The notes under the pieces: generated by a model
Database searches by the model: none
What the model was told of the DNA's origin: nothing
What the model saw: only the letters and a program-made list of their open reading frames with translations
DNA from: Desulfatitalea sp. UBA4791
Lineage (GTDB): Bacteria > Desulfobacterota > Desulfobacteria > Desulfobacterales > Desulfosarcinaceae
Direction of reading: 5' to 3'
DNA: 37,001 nucleotides
Assembly: GCA_002402905.1 (NCBI GenBank)
Contig: DHGT01000054.1
Span: 1 to 37,001 of the forward strand
Translations under genes and position numbers: made by a program
Shown here: in pieces, positions 23,662 through 30,789 of the stretch
Layout: each line of letters starts with the position of its first letter
Position numbering within the stretch: the stretch's first letter is position 1

Positions 23662-25026
23662 TTACTTCCTGCTTGCGACAACCATTGCCTTGCCCATTCG
23701 GATGAGCTGTACCAGTTTGATATGGGCCGGACAAACGTATGTACAACACCCACACTCAAAACACGCCATGATATTGTATTGGTGTGCCAGGGAGAGATTT
23801 CCGTGGCGGGAGGCCATAGCCAGTTTGGTAGGCACCAGTTGCATTGGACAAACGTCCACGCAACGGCCGCAGCGCACGCACGATGTTTCGTTTTCTTTCC
23901 GAACATCGTCATGGGTCAAAACGGTAATACCGCTTGTACCTTTTGTGACGGGCATGCTCAGGTTGGAAAAAGCAAATCCCATCATCGGGCCGCCGGCAAT
24001 GATGCGGGCGGCATCCTTGGTCAAACCACCGCAGTAATCGATGGCATCCTGCATGCTCAAGCCAATGGGAACAAGAAGATTTTTGGGATTGCGCACGCCC
24101 CGCCCCGTCACAGTGATCACCCGATGGGTCAAAGGCTTTTCCCGGATGACCCCCCTGGCGATGGCCGCCATGGTACCCACATTGCTCATGGCCACCCCGA
24201 CATCCGAGGGCAGCCCCCCCAAAGGTACTTCCAGCCCCAGTGCTGCTTTTATCAACTGCTTTTCACTGCCCTGCGGATACTTGGTTTTGAGTACCGCAAT
24301 CTTGATGACCGTGCCTTCGGCCTCTTTTTTCAGCCGTTCGATGGCCGCGGGCTTATTGTCCTCGACACCAATGATAATCTCCCGGGCGGAAACGGCGCGG
24401 GCCCCAAGCAATGCTCCGGCGATTATCGCACCCGGCGCCTCTAACATGACGCGATAATCGTTGGTCAAGTAAGGCTCGCATTCGCACCCGTTGATCATGA
24501 GGGTATCGATCATCTTGGTGTCGTCGGGTCTGACTTTGACATGTGTCGGAAAAGCCGCCCCTCCCAAACCCACGATGCCGGCTTCATGAATCGCTTTGGA
24601 AATGGTCGAAGGGTAGTAGATTGCGTGGCAGTCCTTGGGCCAATGCCCGCCCAACACGTCCTCATACAGCGCCTGCCCGGACACCTGCTCGCCCTCGGCT
24701 TTGATATATATGGCCGGCAAATGCCGCCCGTTGGGCAGCGTGCACACACCGATTTTTTCAACAACACCAGTAATCGGGCTGTGCAGGTTGGTAGAGATGA
24801 AAGCTTCCCCCACACCGATCGTTTCACCCGCCACGACCTGTTGTTTGGGCTGGACGGTGGGTTTAGACGGTACGCCGATGTTCTGCAACAGGGGTAAAAC
24901 GACCCTTTTCGGAGTTGGAACGACCTCTATGGCCGCATCGCGCGATAGCGATTTGTTGTCAGGAGGGTGGATTCCGTGCGAAAAACTGCCTTTACCTGGT
25001 AGGTCCTTGCTTTGTAACAATTCCAT
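23662..25026 (-). CDS. rnfC: Rnf complex NADH-binding iron-sulfur subunit RnfC
   Basis: RnfC is the cytoplasmic subunit that passes electrons to or from NAD+, resembling the FMN/NADH part of complex I. The 454-residue protein has the G-L-G-G-A-A-F-P-T-H-V-K glycine motif (about 153-164), I-N-G-C-E-C-E-P-Y-L (about 178-187), and two [4Fe-4S] clusters: C383, C386, C389, C393 and C422, C425, C428, C432. Length matches family members without the long C-terminal repeat of E. coli RsxC. It is the first gene of rnfCDGEAB, preceded by a good candidate promoter. Confidence 0.96.
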   Translation of the reverse strand: MELLQSKDLPGKGSFSHGIHPPDNKSLSRDAAIEVVPTPKRVVLPLLQNIGVPSKPTVQPKQQVVAGETIGVGEAFISTNLHSPITGVVEKIGVCTLPNGRHLPAIYIKAEGEQVSGQALYEDVLGGHWPKDCHAIYYPSTISKAIHEAGIVGLGGAAFPTHVKVRPDDTKMIDTLMINGCECEPYLTNDYRVMLEAPGAIIAGALLGARAVSAREIIIGVEDNKPAAIERLKKEAEGTVIKIAVLKTKYPQGSEKQLIKAALGLEVPLGGLPSDVGVAMSNVGTMAAIARGVIREKPLTHRVITVTGRGVRNPKNLLVPIGLSMQDAIDYCGGLTKDAARIIAGGPMMGFAFSNLSMPVTKGTSGITVLTHDDVRKENETSCVRCGRCVDVCPMQLVPTKLAMASRHGNLSLAHQYNIMACFECGCCTYVCPAHIKLVQLIRMGKAMVVASRK

Positions 25027-25099
25027 ATGATCACAACGCTATCCTCTGAGTATCTTACCAATGGTGCCGCGCTAATGCTCCCGCTTCAAAAAGACAGGG

Positions 25100-25129
25100 T
25101 TTATATTACGCAAACCGAGGGGGCGTCAA
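25100..25129 (-). promoter_or_regulatory. Candidate sigma70-type promoter for rnfCDGEAB
   Basis: On the minus strand TTGACG (25129-25124) is followed after 18 bp by TATAAA (25105-25100), about 75 bp before the rnfC ATG. The leader then has CAGAGGATAG as a possible ribosome binding site. Confidence 0.45.
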
Positions 25130-25261
25130 GGCAAAATCGAAGCTGAAAAAAGCTGAACTTGCAGGGATGGTTCGTCATTTGGATAGACAACATACCGAAA
25201 CGGCACCTGCGGATGAAGCGGAGCGCCGATTCGGCAATTTCAAAAGTTGATGCCTATGTAA

Positions 25262-25402
25262 AAAGTCGTTGTCGGACGGCGCCGTAAAAAGTTCAAGATC
25301 AAGGCGTGCGAAATTCCGTGTCCTGAGGCGTACTTGTCGTACGCCGCAAGGACGACGGGATGAGCAAAACGCAGATATTGGGCTTTTTACGGTGACGTCA
25401 AA
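25262..25402 (+). repeat. ~140-bp MITE-like element related to the one at 11723
   Basis: The ends GACGGCGCCGTAAAAAG (25276-25292) and GACGTCACCGTAAAAAGCC (reverse complement of 25381-25399) form terminal inverted repeats, possibly extending outward over GTCGTTGTCG. The interior has AAGATCAAGGCGTGCGAA, a central palindrome GGCGTACTTGTCGTACGCC, and AAAACGCAGATATTGGGC. The first and last of these are shared, with few changes, with the 11723 element. A copy of the left end alone occurs at 3613-3638. Confidence 0.65.
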
Positions 25403-25439
25403 AGTTGCGGCGCACCTGTTCAAGTGCGCCCAAGGCGGG

Positions 25440-26354
25440 TCAGCTCAGCACCCAGACCGTGAGATGTTGTGCCTGCTGAAAAATCTTCTCTCCGACGCGC
25501 CGCGAAACAAAGTCCTGGTAAACGCTGAGTCCCCTTCTTCCGATCACAATCGTGTCATATCCATCTTGATTGGCCTTCTCGACGATTCGGGTCGACAGAT
25601 CCTGCGGGGCGTCGATCATTTCGAAACTGATCTGATTGAAGGAAAAGCCTGCATCCACCAGACACTCCTTGGCCTTGTTGATCAACGGCTCGATCTGTTT
25701 GCGCGCATCATCTTCCTCGACGGGCGATCGCTTCCCCTGAAGGACATGATAAAAAGCGATCTTGCAGTCCGATGCGCCGATCAAGGCGCTCATGGACCTT
25801 ACCGCCCGCATGACCTCCTTGGATCCGTCGAATGAGACCAATATACGATTCTGACGCACCGCGCCGCCGACGATGATCATCGGAATGCCCTGAATTTTCT
25901 TGAGCAGCTTATTCGGAACGCTTCCGAGAAGCATGTCTTTAATTTTGCTCTCACCTTTTCGCCCGAGCACGACGGCATGATAGCCTTCATGAGATTCGCG
26001 AAAGATATCATTGACGATTCCCAGGTTCTTGGCCTGGATTTTCTTTGAAATGGAATCCGGATCAAAACCTGCCTCGGTCAGTATGGATTGGGCTTTTTCC
26101 ATTGCGGCATTGATGCGCTTGTGCTGGGCAGCAATACAGGCCCTGATGTTGCCGCCGCTGAACCTGAAATCCATATCATGCTCGACTTGCCAAAAGGAGC
26201 TGGTCATCCGGGTCTCGATGTGAAACAAAACGACTTGCGTGTACTTGGCGGGCATGAGGTTTGCCACATATTTGACTGCTTCCAGCGCCAAATCAGATCC
26301 ATCAAATGCAATGAGAATTCTCAACCCTTGCCTGCTGTCGTCCCTTTCCTCCAT
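25440..26354 (-). CDS. Tandem universal stress protein (two Usp domains)
   Basis: The 304-residue product contains two UspA-type domains (about 10-162 and 166-304), each starting with an I-x-V/I-x-F-D-G-S segment (I-L-I-A-F-D-G-S and I-L-V-S-F-D-G-S). The first keeps the ATP-binding pattern G-R-K-G-x9-G-S; the second has G-R-R-G-x9-R-R in the same place, so it probably does not bind ATP in the usual way. Usp proteins are cytoplasmic and respond to starvation and other stress. The ATG at 26354 is preceded by AAGGAGGATCGG. A 14-bp tandem repeat lies between its start and the next gene upstream. Confidence 0.9.
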   Translation of the reverse strand: MEERDDSRQGLRILIAFDGSDLALEAVKYVANLMPAKYTQVVLFHIETRMTSSFWQVEHDMDFRFSGGNIRACIAAQHKRINAAMEKAQSILTEAGFDPDSISKKIQAKNLGIVNDIFRESHEGYHAVVLGRKGESKIKDMLLGSVPNKLLKKIQGIPMIIVGGAVRQNRILVSFDGSKEVMRAVRSMSALIGASDCKIAFYHVLQGKRSPVEEDDARKQIEPLINKAKECLVDAGFSFNQISFEMIDAPQDLSTRIVEKANQDGYDTIVIGRRGLSVYQDFVSRRVGEKIFQQAQHLTVWVLS

Positions 26355-26488
26355 CCGATCCTCCTTGATGAGATTCGTTGAAGCTTGCGTCGGCATCGTC
26401 CTCTGCTAATTTTAAAAGCATTATAAGGTTGTTCGACCATTATTGACAACAAAAAACGGACGCAATAAGGGATCCGCAAAAAGGAAAC

Positions 26489-26556
26489 ACCCAAGGCATA
26501 CAACCAAAAGTATACAACCAGAAGCTTACAGCCAGAAGCTTACAACCAAAAGCTTA
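26489..26556. repeat. Tandem 14-bp repeat, four good copies
   Basis: Units at 26501-26514, 26515-26528, 26529-26542 and 26543-26556 are versions of CAACCAGAAGCTTA; 26489-26500 (ACCCAAGGCATA) looks like a degenerate fifth copy. They differ at one to three positions. The array starts about 8 bp downstream of the hydrolase stop (26565, minus strand) and about 135 bp upstream of the Usp start. Confidence 0.75.
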
Positions 26557-26564
26557 CAAATAGC

Positions 26565-27476
26565 TCAGGCACTGACCTCTTCGATGAAAGAGAGGATGCA
26601 GCTGTTCACCAAATCCGGCTGTTCATGGATCACCCAGTGGGTGCCGTCAGGTATGCGTTTGACATCCAGCCGCTCCACATACGACGCCAATCCTTCAAGG
26701 TTTCCAGGCAACAGGGCCTCGTCCAGTTCACCCCAAATCACCAGTGTCGGCACGCGAACGGCAAACATGGCACGAGGCGCCTCCACGATTTGTCGGATGA
26801 TCGCCTTTTCCGCTTCAGTGGTTGGAGGATGCAGCGGTGAAATGCGATAGTAGTTCAGACCACCGGTCAAGGCACCCGGCTGCGACCAGGCCGACACATA
26901 GTCTTGCATCAGCGCATCGGAGGGACGCCACCGGGATTGACCTTTGGTTAGCGCAACCTTCAAGTACTGATAATCATTACTGGACAGGATCTCTTCTGCT
27001 TCCGGTGATCGAAACAGGTTCATGTAGGCGCTGGCGTTCTGCTGGGCTGGATTTTGCAACAGCTCGCGCGCAAAAACACCGGGATGGGGCGAATTGATGA
27101 TAACTAGCTTTTCGACCATCTCCGGATACCGGTTGGCAAAAGCCCAGGCGACCCCTCCCCCCCAATCATGTGCGACCAATATCATCTGCTTTTTGCCAAA
27201 ATGGTGAACGAGGTTGCGGATATCCTCGACAAGCAGCTTGACATGATACTGTTGGGGCAGAGATGGTTTGTCGGAAAGATTGAATCCCCTCAAGTCCGGT
27301 GCCACTGCCTGGTATTTGGCGCCGAAGGTGGTTAACTGATGTTCCCAGGCGGCCCAGAATTCGGGAAAACCATGCAGAAAAAGGATGAGTTTTCCTTGCC
27401 CCTTGGCGGCATAATGGATTTTGATGTCTTTGGAAACGGCATAGCCATGATCGAATGTACCTTCCATGCTGGGCAT
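26565..27476 (-). CDS. Alpha/beta hydrolase, epoxide-hydrolase-like
   Basis: The 303-residue protein has the oxyanion motif H-G-F-P-E-F-W (35-41), nucleophile D104 in V-A-H-D-W-G-G, a lid region with Tyr residues near 151 and 209-210, acid D252 in W-G-E-L-D-E, and H280 in D-G-T-H-W-V. An Asp nucleophile with this H-G-x-P motif and a D-W-G-G elbow is typical of epoxide hydrolases and related dehalogenases; substrate is not readable. There is no signal peptide. AAGGAGGAGGACA precedes the ATG. It is transcribed away from the BaiCD-like gene, sharing a 219-bp intergenic region with it. Confidence 0.88.
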   Translation of the reverse strand: MPSMEGTFDHGYAVSKDIKIHYAAKGQGKLILFLHGFPEFWAAWEHQLTTFGAKYQAVAPDLRGFNLSDKPSLPQQYHVKLLVEDIRNLVHHFGKKQMILVAHDWGGGVAWAFANRYPEMVEKLVIINSPHPGVFARELLQNPAQQNASAYMNLFRSPEAEEILSSNDYQYLKVALTKGQSRWRPSDALMQDYVSAWSQPGALTGGLNYYRISPLHPPTTEAEKAIIRQIVEAPRAMFAVRVPTLVIWGELDEALLPGNLEGLASYVERLDVKRIPDGTHWVIHEQPDLVNSCILSFIEEVSA

Positions 27477-27565
27477 TGTCCTCCTCCTTGAGATTTTAGG
27501 GGTGGTGGCAAAAATTCGGATCGATTTTCTCCGCTTTCAGGATCATTGACGATAGCACTTTTTTT

Positions 27566-27580
27566 GAGCGAACGCTCGTT
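27566..27580. promoter_or_regulatory. Palindromic operator-like site upstream of the 27696 gene
   Basis: GAGCGAACGCTC (27566-27577) is a perfect inverted repeat around AA, and the overlapping AACGCTCGTT (27571-27580) is another perfect dyad, identical to the core at 20312-20321. It ends 8 bp before the -35 box at 27589. TetR-family operators look like this, but the regulator is not in the window. Confidence 0.35.
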
Positions 27581-27588
27581 TTTTCTAA

Positions 27589-27618
27589 TTGACAGCTCAC
27601 CGGCATTGTCTCTATGAT
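27589..27618 (+). promoter_or_regulatory. Candidate sigma70-type promoter for the flavoenzyme gene at 27696
   Basis: TTGACA (27589-27594) and TATGAT (27613-27618) are 18 bp apart, about 75 bp before the ATG. Confidence 0.55.
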
Positions 27619-27695
27619 AAGTATTTCGATACCGTCTGCTTGGATTCATCATCCAGTGATGGCAGGATCTGGCACAAATGCATAAAGGAGAGATC

Positions 27696-29630
27696 ATGGG
27701 TGAATTGGACGCATTGTTATCGCCGTTTAGCATCAAAAGCATGACCGTACCCAATCGTGCGGTCCTTCCCCCCATGGGCACCGGTCTGGCCAATCCAGAC
27801 GGAACGGCCAGCGATGCCCTCCTGGCCTACATGAAGCGCCAGGCCCAAGGCGGCGTGGGCCTGTTGATCTCTGAAATAACGGCTATAGCGACCAATGGTC
27901 TGGTGCTCAAAAAGCAACTCGCCGCCTGGGATGACGCATTTCTTCCGGGATTGAAACAACTGGCCGCCGTTATGCACTCAGGCGGGGGCAAGGCGGCCAT
28001 GCAACTGCACCATGGCGGACGCGAGAGTGCCTACATGCTGAAAAAGGGCATGGCCATCGGTCCGTCTCCCCTGCCCAGTTTGATCTATGGACACCCCCCC
28101 CGGGAGATGACGCTTCAAGACATTGACGAAATTGTGGCCGCTTATGGTTCTGCAGCCGCCAGGGCCAGGGCCGCCGGCTTCGACGCCGTTGAAATTCACG
28201 GCGCACATGGATACCTGATCACCCAGTTTCTTTCCGCAATTTCCAATCAGCGGTCCGACGAATTTGGCGGTGATTTCAAGAGCCGCGCACGCTTCCTTTT
28301 CGAGGTGGTCCGTTCGGTGAGAAAAAGCGTGGGAGATGATTTTCCCGTTCTACTTCGAATTTCAGCCGAAGAGTATATCAAAAACGGATACACGGTGGAT
28401 GATGTTCTCACCATTCTTCCCGATTTGATCGGCAGCGGGGTCGACATCGTCCACGCATCCGTAGGCACCCATGGCAGTCCGGCGGGCATCACCAGCGCGC
28501 CACCGGAGTTCGATGTGGGGTTCAATGTGTGGCGTGCCGAAAAAATCAAGAAGGCCGGCCCGATCCCCGTCATCGCGGTCGGCCGCTTCAACGATCCGCG
28601 CCCGGCCAACGACGTGATTGCCCGGGGAGAGGCGGACCTGGTGGCATTCGGCCGCCAGGCGCTGTGCGATCCCGATTATCTGTTGAAGGCCAGACAAGGG
28701 CGGTACGAAGATATCCGACGCTGCATCGCATGCAACCAGGGGTGCATCGAAAGAGAGATGTTCGAGGGGAAATCGGTCCGCTGTGCCATCAACCCGGAAA
28801 CCGGTATGGAGATCGTCCGTCCCGCAGGTCCGGCGGCGAATCCGCGCAAAGTTTGGATCGTTGGGTCCGGGCCGGCCGGCCTGACGGCCGCATTCGAAGC
28901 CAAACGTCTCGGACATGACGTCACCGTTTTCGAAAAAGAGGCCCAAACCGGTGGCAACATCCGTTACGCATGCAAAGCACCGCACAAGGAAATCTATCTG
29001 GATTGGATTGAATTTTTGGCGAAACAGGTCAAGGACGCCGGGGTTCCTATACAAATGAAGACCCCGGTGACTGAACCCATGCTGACCGAGGATCGTCCCG
29101 ATGTGGTCATCGTTGCGACCGGAGGAGAAAAACTCGTGCCCCGAATCGATGGCATGGATCAGCCCCATGTGTTCGATGCCTGGCAAATCCTCGGGGAAAC
29201 CGTAAACCCCGCAAAAGCCATCCTCGTGGTAGGCGGCGGGTTGATTGGCATGGAGACCGCCTGTTTTGCCGCTGCCCGCGGGAGTGACGTCACCCTCATC
29301 GAACAGCTCCCCTCATCTCCGGTGCCGAAATTTACTTCCCATGGCTACAGCTTGCATAAGTACCTGCGCCAAGCCGGCGCGCTGCTGCGTTTCGGCTGCA
29401 CGCTGAAAAGCATCACCCCCGATGGCGTCGTCATAGAATGTGACGGCCAGGAGGAAAGGCTTTCGAGCTTTGATCAGGTGGTCATCGCAGTGGGCATGAA
29501 ACCTCGAAACGAGCTGAAAGCATTCCTGGCAGAAAAAAACATCCGCCATGTTGTGGTCGGAGATGCCCTGAAGGTCAGAAGAATCATGGAAGCGACCGAA
29601 GAAGGCGCCAGGGCCGCCTGGGAGCTATAG
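27696..29630 (+). CDS. FMN/FAD/[4Fe-4S] enoate reductase of the BaiCD / old yellow enzyme type
   Basis: The 644-residue enzyme has an N-terminal FMN TIM barrel (about 1-340), a [4Fe-4S] site (C343, C346, C350, C363), and C-terminal dinucleotide-binding modules: V-G-S-G-P-A-G at about 393-399 and V-V-G-G-G-L-I-G-M-E near 510. The barrel carries H-G-A-H-G-Y-L (H168, H171, Y173), the form found in old yellow enzymes and BaiCD-type reductases, unlike E. coli FadH. These enzymes reduce C=C bonds of enoates or dienoyl-CoA esters with NAD(P)H. AAGGAG stands 7 nt before the ATG at 27696. It has its own promoter, an operator-like dyad and a strong terminator. The exact substrate cannot be told. Confidence 0.88.
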   Translation: MGELDALLSPFSIKSMTVPNRAVLPPMGTGLANPDGTASDALLAYMKRQAQGGVGLLISEITAIATNGLVLKKQLAAWDDAFLPGLKQLAAVMHSGGGKAAMQLHHGGRESAYMLKKGMAIGPSPLPSLIYGHPPREMTLQDIDEIVAAYGSAAARARAAGFDAVEIHGAHGYLITQFLSAISNQRSDEFGGDFKSRARFLFEVVRSVRKSVGDDFPVLLRISAEEYIKNGYTVDDVLTILPDLIGSGVDIVHASVGTHGSPAGITSAPPEFDVGFNVWRAEKIKKAGPIPVIAVGRFNDPRPANDVIARGEADLVAFGRQALCDPDYLLKARQGRYEDIRRCIACNQGCIEREMFEGKSVRCAINPETGMEIVRPAGPAANPRKVWIVGSGPAGLTAAFEAKRLGHDVTVFEKEAQTGGNIRYACKAPHKEIYLDWIEFLAKQVKDAGVPIQMKTPVTEPMLTEDRPDVVIVATGGEKLVPRIDGMDQPHVFDAWQILGETVNPAKAILVVGGGLIGMETACFAAARGSDVTLIEQLPSSPVPKFTSHGYSLHKYLRQAGALLRFGCTLKSITPDGVVIECDGQEERLSSFDQVVIAVGMKPRNELKAFLAEKNIRHVVVGDALKVRRIMEATEEGARAAWEL

Positions 29631-29660
29631 CCGCAGACTGCTATCCAACACATCGCACAC

Positions 29661-29694
29661 AACCGGGCGGGCCATTTGGCCTGCCCGGTTTTTA
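29661..29694 (+). terminator. Rho-independent terminator after the 27696 gene
   Basis: AACCGGGCGGGCC (29661-29673) pairs with GGCCTGCCCGGTT (29678-29690) around ATTT, with one mismatch, and runs straight into TTTTT. It lies 31 bp after the stop. Confidence 0.85.
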
Positions 29695-29764
29695 TGTCTT
29701 CCCGCCGTCTCGAAAATCGGCTGTTGCTTCCATATCGAGGCGCCGACAACGATAGGGGGCTGAT

Positions 29765-30745
29765 TCAGTTCGTTGCCACCTCATGAATGACGGTCCTCAG
29801 GATGGCCATCTCATTGATCGAGGCCCTTCCGAATTCAATGCCGAGCCCATCGGCGTCTCTTCGGACAATTTGCCCTCTGATCTGGCATCCCTTGCCCAGG
29901 CTCTGGCTGTAAAAGGATATCTGGATATCCTTGCCCACGGAAAAGGGTCCCTTGGTCGCCAGATAGGCGCCACTCAAGCTGATGTTCCAGATCTCACCCT
30001 GGTGGGTCCATTCATCATAGACGAAAGAGGCCGGCAAGGCACATTTGAATCTTCTGTATCTCCGCTTCTCATTTTTCTTTTCAGGACTTTCATCCTTGAT
30101 TCGCCCGCTTTCGAGCAGCAGACTCATCAGAGGGGCGTCGATGCGTTTAGGCCGTTCGGGCAGATGATATTCGAAGATGATCAGCGGGTTTTCCATACCA
30201 AGAATTTCAAAGGCGCCCTCCTTGCCGCAGAGGTCCCCTATTTCGGCATCGATCAACTCCCCCTGGCGGCAGTAAAGATAGCCTTTCCTGCCGCCCGACA
30301 ACACTTCGATGGTGCAGGTCTTGTCCTCGAGTTCGACCATCTGAAGAAATGCAGGGATGCTGATGCCGCGCAATTGACCGCCGCTCTCGATGTCGAACTC
30401 GGTCAATAGCATGTCGAGCAGCAAATTGACATCCACCGGCAATTCGAACTGGACCTTGTATTCAAAGGCTTTGAACAAACTGGCGATCTTGGATTTCCGT
30501 TCCGCCATCACGATGAGCTTGGTCGCCTTGTATTGCCTCAACCCTTGATCGAGAAGATCCACCTCCTTGGTGGTGATTTTGGTCCCGGCGATCACGATGT
30601 CGACCTTGATCCTCTCCAGCAGGTCGATGGCCTCCAGCACCGTCCCTGCTGCGATGACTTTGAAGAATCCACCGGCACCGCCGAGCAACTTGATCACATT
30701 TTCGCGAACATGGGGCCGTTCTTCAATGTAAAGGAGAATTTTCAT
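29765..30745 (-). CDS. Degenerate receiver - DUF4388 - PilZ protein
   Basis: From the ATG at 30745 the protein is 326 residues. Residues 1-118 fold like a response-regulator receiver but lack the acidic pair (M-K-I-L-L-Y-I-E-E-R) and the phosphoacceptor (I-V-I-A-G-T-K where D should be). Residues about 123-230 resemble DUF4388 (G-Q-L-R-G-I-S-I-P-A-F-L-Q-M). The C-terminal PilZ domain (about 235-326) keeps both c-di-GMP motifs: R-R-Y-R-R-F and N-I-S-L-S-G. It likely binds c-di-GMP and acts in the cytoplasm, perhaps on motility or surface behaviour; no such genes adjoin it. TGGTGGAAG precedes the ATG. It is 45 bp after the FadH-like gene's stop on the same strand. Confidence 0.85.
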   Translation of the reverse strand: MKILLYIEERPHVRENVIKLLGGAGGFFKVIAAGTVLEAIDLLERIKVDIVIAGTKITTKEVDLLDQGLRQYKATKLIVMAERKSKIASLFKAFEYKVQFELPVDVNLLLDMLLTEFDIESGGQLRGISIPAFLQMVELEDKTCTIEVLSGGRKGYLYCRQGELIDAEIGDLCGKEGAFEILGMENPLIIFEYHLPERPKRIDAPLMSLLLESGRIKDESPEKKNEKRRYRRFKCALPASFVYDEWTHQGEIWNISLSGAYLATKGPFSVGKDIQISFYSQSLGKGCQIRGQIVRRDADGLGIEFGRASINEMAILRTVIHEVATN

Positions 30746-30789
30746 GTGTGCTTCCACCAAAAAGGTCAATAATATGCCACTCTTCAGCG

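Larger units (their letters stand above)
25027..25439. other. Gene-free stretch: rnf promoter and repeat element
   Basis: This 413-bp interval holds the candidate rnf promoter at 25100-25129 and the inverted-repeat element at about 25262-25402. Short frames in the repeat are not treated as genes. The last 35 bp precede the universal stress protein stop at 25440. Confidence 0.6.

Noticed and set aside
19303..25026. Na+-translocating NADH:quinone reductase (Nqr) operon
   Set aside because: Gene order and RnfB/RnfC cysteine motifs are those of Rnf; the Nqr-specific NqrF ferredoxin reductase subunit is absent.
26489..26556. Possible CRISPR repeats
   Set aside because: The units are 14 bp, directly adjacent with no spacers, and no cas gene is present.
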